Both the position numbers and the translations under genes were made by a program. 49,675 nucleotides of DNA from a virus: positions 1 to 49,675 of the IMG/VR virus record IMGVR_UViG_3300021470_000001. One strand, 5' to 3'. Below are positions 14,301 through 23,551 of this stretch, in pieces; positions within the stretch are counted from its first letter, which is position 1, and every line of letters begins with the position of its first letter. The notes under the pieces are model-generated. The model did not search any database. It had not been told where the DNA came from and saw only the letters and a program-made list of their open reading frames with translations.

Positions 14301-15685
14301 GACTTTAGCTCCTTGTTTACTTTGTTAATTCGTTCACCAATCCAACGCATAACAGGCACAGCCATAGAATTCCCTAGAGCTTTATATCTAGGGCCGTCTG
14401 GGCACAATTCGGCAGGTTTATTCTTCCACGCAATAGATGTGTAGTCGTCAGGAAATCCTTGTAACCTTTCACATTCACGGGGTGTAAGTCTTCTAACAGC
14501 CGTACTTTTAACAACCGTAGTTCCCGCAACGCCTGACGAAGTCAAGGCGTTGCTAGACTCAGTCTCATTCACATACAAACCACCATTGGGTCTGTCTTTC
14601 CTAGTGCCATTAGAATCACAGAATGTGATGTTATAGGCAGCAGCAGTTTGATTGTCTCCCATATCACCCCTTAGTGTACCTGTCATCTCCGGTATAAACC
14701 TGCTAGGGCTACCTTCCCTAGCTGCGATTCCGGGTTCAAACGAGATAGAAGCTAGAGGTGTGTCACCACGAACATTAGCACAATTCTTTGTTGTGAGTTG
14801 TGCTGTGTCGCTAGGCTGTGGGTTATGGTGTTGCTTCATGTCGTAGGTGGCTATGTGTGGTGCTTCATGAAGACAGTTTAGGGTTGGGCACAGGTCGTAG
14901 CACACCTCTGCGTCACCCTGTCCTGAACTTCTACAAATCACACTCACAAGCTTACCTTCGTGTGCGTACTGATCACTAACACCCTTAGGCCCATCAGCAG
15001 CAGCTAGTGCACCTGTGATAGGAGATGAGTATTCTATCTTGTAAGCACCGTCAACTATTTGTGAGTGGTCAACACCACGGTCGCCAAAGCCTCGTGTAAT
15101 AGTTCCGGTAATTTCTTTCCTCTTTTCTCTGCTCGGCGTAGAATCCCTGCGCACGCTTTCGCACTCAAATAGAACCTTGGAAGCACTTGCTGTGTCTCCA
15201 AGACATCCGACAACAAACACACGCTTGCGTCTTTGGGCGAGTCCGAACCATTGAGCGTCAAGCACTCTGTAGGCCCACCCATACCCCATGTGCCCCAACG
15301 ATGTGATGAAGGTAGAAAAATCTTTTCCTCGGTTAGATGACAATACACCGGGGACATTTTCCCAGACAACCCACTTAGGCCGTCTACTTTCAACGACTCT
15401 AAGGTAGGTAAGCATGATGTTTCCCCTGGGATCGTCCAATCCACCTCGCAAGCCTGCAATGCTGAAAGATTGGCAAGGTGTTCCTCCGACCAAAAGGTCA
15501 ATTGTTGGTAGCTTCCATTTTTTGTGCTCATTGATGTCTCCGTAGTTCTTAACTTTAGGGTAATGGTGTTTTAAAACTTCACAAGGAAAAGGTTCTATTT
15601 CAGAAAAACCTGCGGGTTTCCACCCTAGGTTTTTCCAAGCAACAGACGCTGCTTCTATACCTGAACATACCGATAAATACCGCAT
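14297..15685 (-). CDS. DNA (cytosine-5) methyltransferase
   Basis: A 462-residue C5-methyltransferase. Motif I is SVCSGIEAAS (residues 5-14), motif IV GGTPCQSFS with catalytic Cys71, motif VI ENV (109-111), motif VIII QRRKR (151-155), and motif X ALGNSMAVP near the C-terminus, so all key residues are present. The ~230-residue region between motif VIII and the C-terminal motifs is the target-recognition part and is longer than usual. I chose ATG 15685, which has AAAGAGGG just upstream, over a longer frame. No partner restriction gene is nearby, so it probably protects phage DNA from host restriction. A TATAAT at 15739-15734 (minus) may be its -10 box. Confidence 0.9.
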   Translation of the reverse strand: MRYLSVCSGIEAASVAWKNLGWKPAGFSEIEPFPCEVLKHHYPKVKNYGDINEHKKWKLPTIDLLVGGTPCQSFSIAGLRGGLDDPRGNIMLTYLRVVESRRPKWVVWENVPGVLSSNRGKDFSTFITSLGHMGYGWAYRVLDAQWFGLAQRRKRVFVVGCLGDTASASKVLFECESVRRDSTPSREKRKEITGTITRGFGDRGVDHSQIVDGAYKIEYSSPITGALAAADGPKGVSDQYAHEGKLVSVICRSSGQGDAEVCYDLCPTLNCLHEAPHIATYDMKQHHNPQPSDTAQLTTKNCANVRGDTPLASISFEPGIAAREGSPSRFIPEMTGTLRGDMGDNQTAAAYNITFCDSNGTRKDRPNGGLYVNETESSNALTSSGVAGTTVVKSTAVRRLTPRECERLQGFPDDYTSIAWKNKPAELCPDGPRYKALGNSMAVPVMRWIGERINKVNKELKS

Positions 15686-15774
15686 TTGACCCTCTTTTCT
15701 AGTACAATTGGGGCTAAAAATTAACACTTGGTTATTATATGACATTTCAATAAAGTGTATAGCCTAAATTAGTA

Positions 15775-15802
15775 TTGACTAATAGTCTACCAATGGTATC
15801 TT
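15775..15802 (+). promoter_or_regulatory. Candidate promoter of the ASCH gene
   Basis: TTGACT (15775-15780), a 16-bp spacer and TATCTT (15797-15802) lie in the divergent gap between the methyltransferase and the ASCH gene. A start near 15809 would give a leader of about 75 bases. Confidence 0.4.
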
Positions 15803-15816
15803 ATAACTACCTTGAT

Positions 15817-15876
15817 GTCTATTTCCCCATAGACTGGGTGCACCCAAAAGAGGCCCTCGCTGAAAAGCGGGGGTCC
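15817..15876 (+). promoter_or_regulatory. Structured 5' leader of the ASCH gene
   Basis: Three consecutive stems: GTCTAT-TTCCCC-ATAGAC (15817-15834), the perfect 12-base palindrome TGGGTGCACCCA (15835-15846), and a 10-bp stem with a GAAA tetraloop (15852-15861 with 15866-15875). The only purine-rich ribosome-site candidate, GGGGG at 15869-15873, is inside the third stem, eight to twelve bases before the ATG. The CCCC loop of the first stem could pair with it as a pseudoknot. Confidence 0.55.
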
Positions 15877-15883
15877 AAATATT

Positions 15884-16333
15884 ATGAATGATTCTAATTT
15901 ACAATTTGTACGAAGGAGTGATGGCTCTATCGCTATTACACACGGCATTAATGTAAATGACAAAAGCCAGCCATTCACTGACCAAATACTAAGTGGTGAA
16001 AAAACTGTTGAGACTAGAAATTCAAAATCTCTTCACCCTTATGTTGGTAGACAAATGGGAATTATTAGAACAGGTAAAGGTAAGGCACATTTAGTTGGGT
16101 ACGCAACTGTAGGTGAACCTGTTCACTACGAAGACGAGAAAAGTTTTGATTTGGATTTTGAAAAGCACAGAGTTGGTAAAGATTCTAAACACTACATAGG
16201 TAAAGCTAAACCTAAAAAGGGAAAACCCGCACCAACAACAAAATGGGGATACCCATTTAACAATGTCTCTTCGATTACGCCAGTTCCAGTTACATCAAGA
16301 GGCAATGTGGCGAGAAAAATAAATAATGGCTAA
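15884..16333 (+). CDS. ASCH/PUA-like domain protein
   Basis: The 149-residue protein has the ASCH pattern from about residue 25: SQPFTDQILSGEKTVETRN, LHPYVGRQMGIIRTGKGKAHLVGYATVGEPVHY, that is, the K-TVE-R strand and the beta-barrel core seen in RNA-binding PUA-like domains. A long Lys-rich C-terminal part (KAKPKKGKPAPTTKW) follows. ASCH proteins are thought to bind RNA or modified nucleosides, and some have amidohydrolase activity; which applies here is unknown. It starts the late plus-strand block, behind a structured leader, and overlaps the portal gene by 8 bases. Confidence 0.6.
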   Translation: MNDSNLQFVRRSDGSIAITHGINVNDKSQPFTDQILSGEKTVETRNSKSLHPYVGRQMGIIRTGKGKAHLVGYATVGEPVHYEDEKSFDLDFEKHRVGKDSKHYIGKAKPKKGKPAPTTKWGYPFNNVSSITPVPVTSRGNVARKINNG

Positions 16334-17798
16334 GGAAGATGTAATACCAGACCCGTTCGCACAGATACCACAAGAGCGTGGGTACGACTTTCCAGAAGCA
16401 GAAATAAAAGAAGGTCGTGTGCCTGGGGATGGCGGTCAACCACTACCACACTTCATGACATTCAGTCAAGTTGTGAATTGGGCATCACGCACATACCGTT
16501 ACACATTTGACGAAGCACTAAGACACAGTGCAAAAAACACACTTGCGATGCGGCGTGACCCTGTGATCATGGAGTGCATACGGTCAAGGCAAATGCCAAC
16601 CGCACAATTAGGGTGGCACCTAGAGCCACAGAACCCAGAAGACACAGCACAGACAGAGGCAGCTAAAGAGTTAACGGATATCATTAAACAGACTCCTAGA
16701 ATACAGCAACTACTGATGCACCTCTTAGAGGCAATGTTCTATGGTAGGTACGCCGTCCAGCTAAACTACGAGTGGGATTACTCAACAAAGAAACGCCGTA
16801 TGTTAGTTAAGGATTTTAAACCAATCAACGGTGACAAACTTGTGTTCAGGTATTCAGGACAGGCTGGAATACTAGTGCACGCAACTTTTGACGGTTCATG
16901 GGCTATTACGGATCGTGGAAGGGCACATTTCTTCACGCCTGACGAGCGTGAGCAAATAATCATACACAAGCACGAACCAGAAGACGCTGACTTCTATGAA
17001 GGCGAGCTAGCTGGTGGTATTCATGGTGTAGGTATCCGCAGTAAGATTTACTGGCTGTGGTATCTAAGGTCACAAGTTTTGACCTTTCTCATGGATTACC
17101 TTGAACGAATTGGTGCAGGTGGACTCACTGTGTATTACTTCGAGGCTGGTAACCCACAATCGTTAGCTGAAGTTAAGCAATGTGCTGAAGAACAGATGCG
17201 TAACAACACAATCCTATTCCCAAGGTACCGTGACAACTCAACTGCGGGTCCGGGAATAGAAAGAATTGACCCATCACCCGCTGGTGCACAGCTATTGTAC
17301 GACCTTATTACGGCCTATTTTGATCAACAGATCAGAAGGTTCATAAAGGGTGCTGATGACAATGAAATGACCTCAGGAGAGGCACAGGAGATCGGCGACA
17401 CGCACTCTAGGATGGTGCGATACGATGCGATGAACCTACAAGACACACTGACGGAAGAACTTGTTGCGACTCTTCAAAAGTACAACTTCCCCGGACTACC
17501 ACAAATACGCTGGGTGTTCGATATTGATAAACCTAATGCAGGTGAAACACTCACCGCAGCACAAGCGTTTTATCAGATGGGCGGTACTTTAGATGAAGAT
17601 GAACTTAGGGCTATTTTAGGCTTGAGCCGACCACAACCCGGTCATGCGATATTAGCCCAAAACATGCCGCTAAACCCGTCCACAATGGGTAGCCAGCCAA
17701 CAGGTGTGCCTCAACAAGGGCAACCAGGGCCTATGCCTGAACAAGGTGCAGAAGCGGCTCAACCTACACCGGACGGGGCACAAGGTGCGGGGGCATAA
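16326..17798 (+). CDS. Portal protein (Mu gp29/DUF935-like)
   Basis: At 490 residues it has the size of Mu-type portals. Recognisable stretches are ALAMRRDPVIMECIRSRQ near the N-terminus, LEAMFYGRYAVQLNYEW, a FKPINGDKLVFRYSG strand region, GGIHGVGIRSKIYWLWYLRSQVLTFLMDYLERIGAGGLTVYYF (about 235-277), and a C-terminal ADDNEMTSGEAQEIGDTHSRMVRYDAMNLQDTL helix, as in DUF935 proteins. The last 45 residues are Pro/Gln-rich. It should form the ring at the capsid vertex that the terminase docks to. Ends in a stable hairpin around the stop codon. Confidence 0.75.
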   Translation: MAKEDVIPDPFAQIPQERGYDFPEAEIKEGRVPGDGGQPLPHFMTFSQVVNWASRTYRYTFDEALRHSAKNTLAMRRDPVIMECIRSRQMPTAQLGWHLEPQNPEDTAQTEAAKELTDIIKQTPRIQQLLMHLLEAMFYGRYAVQLNYEWDYSTKKRRMLVKDFKPINGDKLVFRYSGQAGILVHATFDGSWAITDRGRAHFFTPDEREQIIIHKHEPEDADFYEGELAGGIHGVGIRSKIYWLWYLRSQVLTFLMDYLERIGAGGLTVYYFEAGNPQSLAEVKQCAEEQMRNNTILFPRYRDNSTAGPGIERIDPSPAGAQLLYDLITAYFDQQIRRFIKGADDNEMTSGEAQEIGDTHSRMVRYDAMNLQDTLTEELVATLQKYNFPGLPQIRWVFDIDKPNAGETLTAAQAFYQMGGTLDEDELRAILGLSRPQPGHAILAQNMPLNPSTMGSQPTGVPQQGQPGPMPEQGAEAAQPTPDGAQGAGA

Positions 17799-17815
17799 AG
17801 CCCCCCGCCCTTGTG
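17779..17815 (+). terminator. Strong hairpin around the portal stop codon (possible terminator or mRNA stabiliser)
   Basis: CACAAGG (17779-17785) pairs with CCTTGTG (17809-17815) and inside it GCGGGGGC (17787-17794) pairs with GCCCCCCGC (17800-17808, one extra C). The loop holds the TAA stop. No T-run follows at once, so partial termination or protection of the upstream mRNA is likelier than full termination. Confidence 0.6.
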
Positions 17816-17841
17816 TGTAATTTTAACAAAGGAGTTTAGAT

Positions 17842-18315
17842 ATGCCTGGTGACAATGTTAAAAATGCTATTAAAAAGACTAACGATAGAAATAAAATAAC
17901 ACAAGGTGTAAACGATTACGCTAAAACTAACCCACTTAATTTTAGTGGAAAACAATGGCCTTTGGAGAAATCTATGAAGACTGATAAACCTACAAAGTAT
18001 ACACCAAAAGCTGGTGAAACAAACGGTGAGAAACCCGGTGAGCACATTAAATATGTTATAAATAAAGTAGATGAAAAAAACGCACAAAGTCAAGGTGCTA
18101 ACGATCACGCCAAATCAACAGGGGGAAAACCTACAAGAAATCAAAATGTAAATCCACTTGGCGGAAAAGCTAAAGGGCATAAAGGTGGAGTAAGCCCCCT
18201 TAAACATAGATACGGTGCAGGTATGGGTGACGGCTCAATCCCTTCAGGAACAAATACACATTTACCTGGAAAAAGAAAACCAGATGGTGGTTTTTATAGT
18301 GCCGGTTGTAGATAA
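17842..18315 (+). CDS. Basic low-complexity protein with internal duplication, 157 aa
   Basis: No family recognised. It is rich in Lys, Asn and Gly, probably mostly disordered. Residues 2-28 and 65-91 are a repeat: both begin PG and end ND.AK, with 12 of 27 residues identical by eye. The C-terminus is Gly/Lys-rich and ends in Cys-Arg. AAGGAGT lies upstream of the ATG. Its place between portal and capsid genes and its basic charge fit a minor virion or DNA-associated internal protein, which is inference. Confidence 0.65.
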   Translation: MPGDNVKNAIKKTNDRNKITQGVNDYAKTNPLNFSGKQWPLEKSMKTDKPTKYTPKAGETNGEKPGEHIKYVINKVDEKNAQSQGANDHAKSTGGKPTRNQNVNPLGGKAKGHKGGVSPLKHRYGAGMGDGSIPSGTNTHLPGKRKPDGGFYSAGCR

Positions 18316-18342
18316 ACATTTTATACATTAAGGAGTTTTAAT

Positions 18343-18642
18343 ATGGCAAATGTCACAGGACCAGTAGGCGGAAACTTTGCAAACAACCAAGGTGGACTAA
18401 GAGCAAAAGCTATGAACAGTGCTATAAATCCAGCACCACTAGCTAAGCCAGCAAAGCCTGTTAATTTAGTGCAAAAAAAAGTAAATGGTAAGGGCTACCC
18501 TATTAATAAACCAAGTGGTTATCAAGGTGTTAACGCTTTAAAACCTAAAGCTCAAGAGTTTAGACAAGACCAAGGGCCAGCTAACACAAATAACCAAACC
18601 CCTGCAAACATGAACAATAAGACTTACAGATCACAAGGATAA
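18343..18642 (+). CDS. Asn/Pro/Lys-rich protein, 99 aa
   Basis: Unrecognised. Low complexity, basic, with many Asn, Pro, Ala and Gln residues and no hydrophobic core, so likely disordered. It resembles the preceding protein in style (PLNF/NPL motifs, basic, Gly-rich). AAGGAG is well placed before the ATG. It and its neighbour may be internal capsid proteins or peptides processed by the protease at 23551; I see no cleavage motif that would prove this. Confidence 0.55.
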   Translation: MANVTGPVGGNFANNQGGLRAKAMNSAINPAPLAKPAKPVNLVQKKVNGKGYPINKPSGYQGVNALKPKAQEFRQDQGPANTNNQTPANMNNKTYRSQG

Positions 18643-18643
18643 T

Positions 18644-21600
18644 ATGATAATGCAAACAAGGTTCTCTAAATTTATTGACAAGGTTGTAGCTTTTAAAAAG
18701 AGAGCATACACAAACCGTATTTCTTTTTCAGCTAAAGTTGATAAAGTTAACAAAGTTGCTACACCGTCTAAAAAAGCTACAGCAGTTACAAAGCCTAAGC
18801 CAGATAATGGTATAACAAAGGCGGAGCACGCTACTCATGAAGATGCTGCAAATGCCCATTTAAACAATGACCCTTCAAAAGAAATTAGAGAAGCAACAAA
18901 TTTTACCCCATATGGTAAAGCAGCGCCACCACTTGGCCAAGGTACGGTGAATCAATTTCTACAGACTAAAGGATACAGGGACGGGGAGTACGAAAAACTT
19001 AGAGACAGCAGAAAAGGACAAAAAGATCATCTATTGTCTATTTTAAATAATACGCATTACTTTTTTGGGGCTAGGGTTAAAAAAGAAGACCAAGCTAAAG
19101 TTGACAAAGCCAATACCGGATTAAATGACGAGCAAATTGAGCACATAAACGGATTAGACCACGGTTTAAATAATTCACAATTACATGCATTATTGTATTT
19201 AGATAGTCATGATATATTAAAAGACGCTCCCCCTGTTATTTCTGATAGATATCAACAATCTAGATATTTTGACATGATGCGAGAGGAGATAGCTAGAAAA
19301 CAAGGTGCTTCAGGTCAGCCTATGTTAGATGAAGACGGTAAGCCTATGCATGATTCTAAAGGAAACGCTCTATTAAATCCTGAATTTAAATTAGATAAGA
19401 AAAGCTTAGGCAGTATACACGCCCGTGTGCGAAAATCAATTCTCCCAGAATTAGAAGGGGAAGAAGATGAGTACGCTTCAGATAAAAAGCTAGGCGCAAA
19501 AAAATTAACCGAAGCACAAAAAATGGAAAGGTTTCCCCCTATAATGCGGGGACTTATAAAAGGTGCTGCTGCTTTTGTTGGATTACTTAAAAACAAAAGA
19601 CCAAAAGGCGGCATTTCCGAACCTATGGTTCCAGAAGGTGAGAATGGTCAGTTTACAAATGAACAACTTTTAACATTAGACAAAGAGCTTAACCATTCCG
19701 GTGGTTACAGCCCAAGTGTAAACGCAAACTTCACACGCATGTGGCACTCCGTAATGCACCAAGAAGTTTGGGATTTAATAGACGGTACTGAATTAGGAAA
19801 AGATAAACAAGGTAAAGAATACAGCCCTTCAGAAAAAAAAGCCTTGTACCATAGCCAAGGCGCTAGAGGTGTTCTTGAAAAGTTATCTCAAGAAAAAATT
19901 AGTCAGATACCTGAAGGCACAGACCCAAAAACAGCTAAGTTGATGAAAGCTAAAATAGAAGATGATAGAATGCGTGCGGTTGTTGCATTAGGTTTAACCT
20001 TTGCTACAGACCACACAGCACAGGCGCTTGCCTCTGAAGGTGTAGCTAAAACATCAAGCGGAGATCCTAAAGATGGCGGATTTGTAATTTTACCTAGTGG
20101 CGAATGGAAACAATATAAAGACGAAGCTGCAAAAAATCAAATAGTAAAAGAGAATAACGCTGGTCAGGATTCTGGTGCGTTGTGGTATGACGATGATATG
20201 GCACAAACAGATGCGAATATTGTTGGGTTGCTTAATTTCTTAAATAAGGATAATCAAAAATCAGACAAAAATCCTGACGGGTATGTTAATATACCTAAAA
20301 TAGAAAACACAGTACCCCCTACTGATAGAGGGGTAGAGCAGCATATAATGCTGACTAATTTTAAAGCTTTAATGGCACCTACTAGTTTTGGGATGCAACC
20401 TGGGGCTAACCTAGGGGTTGCCGTAAAAATGTACAAACAAGCCCTAATAGAGAAAGCAAAAGACCCAGAAGGGAAAGACAAAAGTGTATTTGCCTACATT
20501 AGTACAAAACAAGATGAAAGTACGGACAAAGACGGTGTAGAGCACATACAACACGAAAATAGACTTTACGGAAGAGCTAAAGCATTATCAAATTCTATGC
20601 AAGTTACTGAGCCATCTCTTTTTGTGCATATAAATGCTTTGTACGCTGACCCTGACAATAAAGATAATATTAAAAAAGCTATATACTTGCAAAAAGAATG
20701 GATGCGTCTTGAAGACAATAGAGGTATTATTTATCAGGATGAAGAAAAACCTAAATTAAGACCAAAACAAAAAAAACCTAAAGAAGGCGAACCAGAACAA
20801 GAGAAACCAAAATTAGGAAAAATGATTATAAGGGGTGCACACAGCAGCACAGATAGCCTACAAAAAATAATTGAGGCTGCAAGAGATTCTAGTTTTAAAG
20901 TGCCCACAAAAATAGCAGAAGACGATTTAGATATAACTGTCAAAGGTGCTTTAAAAAAACCTAGCTTAACTGCACTTGGTAGAAACGCCAAGCTTGATGA
21001 TAAATTACAAAAGATGAATGATTGGGCAGACCCTTTAAAAACAGAAAGTCCTGACGGAATATATTCAAAAGAATACCAAAAAAAGATGCGCGAAGATGTA
21101 AAAAACATGGGTTTCTCTACCGAAGATCTACAAAAAGATTGGACGACTAGAGGTGGATCTATAAATCCTATGTTAAGGTTTATAAAGAATTACACCGCTG
21201 CATTTGGCAAAGATGGTGACAAACAATTAGCAGCTTTCCTAACAGGTTCACACAGTGCTAAGTTTATGGCTCAAGAGTGGGCTAAATATTCTCTGCACAC
21301 AGATGAGAACGGAAGAAATTCTTATCAAGTAGAAATAGAGCAAGCAAAAAAACTACCTGAACCACAAAGAGAAAACACAATAAAATCAATAAAAGAAGAT
21401 TACGCTGACTTTTTAAGAAAGACAGAAAAGAAATTTATAAGTGCTGCACCAGCGGGTTTAAAAAATTCTATAACTAGCGGGCAAATAGGTGTTTCCGGTT
21501 CTTATATATTTGGGCCTAAAGGTGGAAATTTTCATCAAGACCTATCGTACCAAGGCGGATACCCAACAAAAGACTTGTGGTATACTAGATGGATGCTTTG

Positions 21601-23551
21601 GGGCTTAGGCACCATGACAAATAAAAAAGGTTCTCTTATAGACACGCCACCTAAAGAATTAGCTGGTGCGTTTGATTTAATAAATCATTACACAGCCGAG
21701 CAATTTAAATTAAGCAACAAGCAAGTTCAAGCTATGGGTTGGTACCATTGGAAAAATTTTTGCACTCGTATGGGTGTAAAAACAGCGGGTATGGAAAACT
21801 ACACAAGTGCTTCTAAAAAGATTTATGAAAAGACATTAGGACCAGCAGCAAACAAAAACATAATGCCTGAAATACCAAAAGGAGATGCTGATGCATATGC
21901 AAAGACCAAATCAACAGAGCAAACCTCTAACGGAAAAGGAGTGCCACCACATATCTCAGCAGCTAATCTCGCAAGGGCTAATGCCGTCCTTGGAATCGAT
22001 TATACAGACACTTATAAAGAGCCGACCCGGTTGGCAGGAAGTCCTGGCAACCCACTTAAAAACTCAAAGGGAAAAAGAGGCACAAGACTACCCGGAAGAA
22101 ACGGAAGACGACTAAAATTTGCACAGTTCACACAAGCACCGGGTGGTATGACAGGAACACCTGTTGCGACTAGAACTAACCAGCCGTTCTCCAACGCTGT
22201 GGCTAAATCCCCAGGTGGTAAGAACCTAGCACAAGGTGCACTTGGTAACCAGATCAATGCCAAGGGTGGTGTAGAAACCACCGCACAGAATGCGGTTGGT
22301 GATTGGCCTAATGGTTCTGAAGAGTCAATCGTGCACACGGCGCCACAAGGCACCGATCCAGCTAGATTAAAATACCTAGCAGCTTGGCACGGTATCTCAG
22401 GGCAGAAGAAATCTGTACTTGTGTTCCACCCGAATTCAAAAGGTCCAGATAGTTTGTACCACATGACACACCCTTCAACGGACATGGGTGAAGTGCGAGA
22501 TTCCTTAATAGCGGCGGGTATAAACTACAAGACGCTGCTACCTGGAAAGACAAACACTAAAGTATTAGTGTACGACCCAAACAGGACAATGAGAAACACC
22601 GTAGATCAATATGCTACAAATAATAACTTAAATGTAGAAGAAAACATTGGACAAGGTGAGATTGTAGGACATAATGGTGATTGGAACAGCGCTGGTGCTC
22701 TACCGAAATCCAGACAAGCTTACACAAACATCATAGGTGAATATGAGCAGAATAGTAACCAAGCCGGGCCTTCCAACAATACTAGTGGGGCACCCACCAA
22801 TGGCACAGGCACCAGCACAGGGCAAGCCCAGCAACTCTCCCGCACAAACAAGGCCAAAATAAAATTTGACCGTAGTCGTAGGGTGTTAGAAGGTTTCCTG
22901 AGACAACACAACACACCTAACAAAGAGCTACCACCTGTTGGGGATTTACTAAGCCAAGACCTACAGAACATAAAGCCAGAGCATCTATCAAAGTATCAGC
23001 AGTTAATTCCAGACGCTAAGTGGTCAGACATAGAAGGTGCTGTAACCTCACTGAAAAAAGACCCTAGCTTATATGACGACATGACGAGTGAATCTAACAG
23101 GCGAGAGATGTACTGCAAGGAACACGCAAGGACAGTACTTCAAAGCAGTGGTTTAAAGAAGCTAATTGATAGTCTTAGAGTGCAAAATTTAATACCTGAA
23201 CACGCACAGCACTTGATTGAAGACGCTAAGGATGGAGATTACTTTTCCTTAGAAGCCATTAGCTCAGAACTACAACACAGCGTACCTTCACTGCGGGCTT
23301 TCTCAAAAGCCGCAGAGAAGGAATATAACAAAGCTGGAAAGGCATGGGATAAAATGCGAACAGTACAACCACAGAAGTTTGCTAAGAAATCCGCACACGC
23401 AGCAGATCAGTATCGAGCAGGTGCACACGGTATTACATTCCGTGGTAGGAACTACAACGGTGGACAATTTGCACCACAGAATGACGGTGTTAAAAGGTTT
23501 GAAAAAGACTCCAACCTAACACACATGATTAAAAAACTGCGAGGAGCTTAA
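18644..23551 (+). CDS. Giant putative virion protein, 1635 aa
   Basis: I do not recognise the family. The N-terminal 70 residues are strongly basic. Residues about 90-1080 are a long, Lys-rich helical region with no obvious repeats or enzyme motif. Residues about 1120-1210 are low complexity (Gly/Asn/Arg/Pro). A compact-looking domain at about 1240-1370 (LKYLAAWHGISGQKKSVLVF, VLVYDPN) and a helical C-terminus follow. Base use differs: up to about 21870 the gene is very A-rich (many AAA, ATA, TTA codons), while the rest looks like the neighbouring head genes, as if two sources were joined. Its place before the head protease suggests an injected or head-internal protein. ATG 18644 or 18650 may be the start. 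Confidence 0.7.
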   Translation: MIMQTRFSKFIDKVVAFKKRAYTNRISFSAKVDKVNKVATPSKKATAVTKPKPDNGITKAEHATHEDAANAHLNNDPSKEIREATNFTPYGKAAPPLGQGTVNQFLQTKGYRDGEYEKLRDSRKGQKDHLLSILNNTHYFFGARVKKEDQAKVDKANTGLNDEQIEHINGLDHGLNNSQLHALLYLDSHDILKDAPPVISDRYQQSRYFDMMREEIARKQGASGQPMLDEDGKPMHDSKGNALLNPEFKLDKKSLGSIHARVRKSILPELEGEEDEYASDKKLGAKKLTEAQKMERFPPIMRGLIKGAAAFVGLLKNKRPKGGISEPMVPEGENGQFTNEQLLTLDKELNHSGGYSPSVNANFTRMWHSVMHQEVWDLIDGTELGKDKQGKEYSPSEKKALYHSQGARGVLEKLSQEKISQIPEGTDPKTAKLMKAKIEDDRMRAVVALGLTFATDHTAQALASEGVAKTSSGDPKDGGFVILPSGEWKQYKDEAAKNQIVKENNAGQDSGALWYDDDMAQTDANIVGLLNFLNKDNQKSDKNPDGYVNIPKIENTVPPTDRGVEQHIMLTNFKALMAPTSFGMQPGANLGVAVKMYKQALIEKAKDPEGKDKSVFAYISTKQDESTDKDGVEHIQHENRLYGRAKALSNSMQVTEPSLFVHINALYADPDNKDNIKKAIYLQKEWMRLEDNRGIIYQDEEKPKLRPKQKKPKEGEPEQEKPKLGKMIIRGAHSSTDSLQKIIEAARDSSFKVPTKIAEDDLDITVKGALKKPSLTALGRNAKLDDKLQKMNDWADPLKTESPDGIYSKEYQKKMREDVKNMGFSTEDLQKDWTTRGGSINPMLRFIKNYTAAFGKDGDKQLAAFLTGSHSAKFMAQEWAKYSLHTDENGRNSYQVEIEQAKKLPEPQRENTIKSIKEDYADFLRKTEKKFISAAPAGLKNSITSGQIGVSGSYIFGPKGGNFHQDLSYQGGYPTKDLWYTRWMLWGLGTMTNKKGSLIDTPPKELAGAFDLINHYTAEQFKLSNKQVQAMGWYHWKNFCTRMGVKTAGMENYTSASKKIYEKTLGPAANKNIMPEIPKGDADAYAKTKSTEQTSNGKGVPPHISAANLARANAVLGIDYTDTYKEPTRLAGSPGNPLKNSKGKRGTRLPGRNGRRLKFAQFTQAPGGMTGTPVATRTNQPFSNAVAKSPGGKNLAQGALGNQINAKGGVETTAQNAVGDWPNGSEESIVHTAPQGTDPARLKYLAAWHGISGQKKSVLVFHPNSKGPDSLYHMTHPSTDMGEVRDSLIAAGINYKTLLPGKTNTKVLVYDPNRTMRNTVDQYATNNNLNVEENIGQGEIVGHNGDWNSAGALPKSRQAYTNIIGEYEQNSNQAGPSNNTSGAPTNGTGTSTGQAQQLSRTNKAKIKFDRSRRVLEGFLRQHNTPNKELPPVGDLLSQDLQNIKPEHLSKYQQLIPDAKWSDIEGAVTSLKKDPSLYDDMTSESNRREMYCKEHARTVLQSSGLKKLIDSLRVQNLIPEHAQHLIEDAKDGDYFSLEAISSELQHSVPSLRAFSKAAEKEYNKAGKAWDKMRTVQPQKFAKKSAHAADQYRAGAHGITFRGRNYNGGQFAPQNDGVKRFEKDSNLTHMIKKLRGA

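Noticed and set aside
15055-15531. Second minus-strand frame of 158 codons inside the methyltransferase gene
   Set aside because: The methyltransferase frame carries all catalytic motifs; this alternative frame has none.
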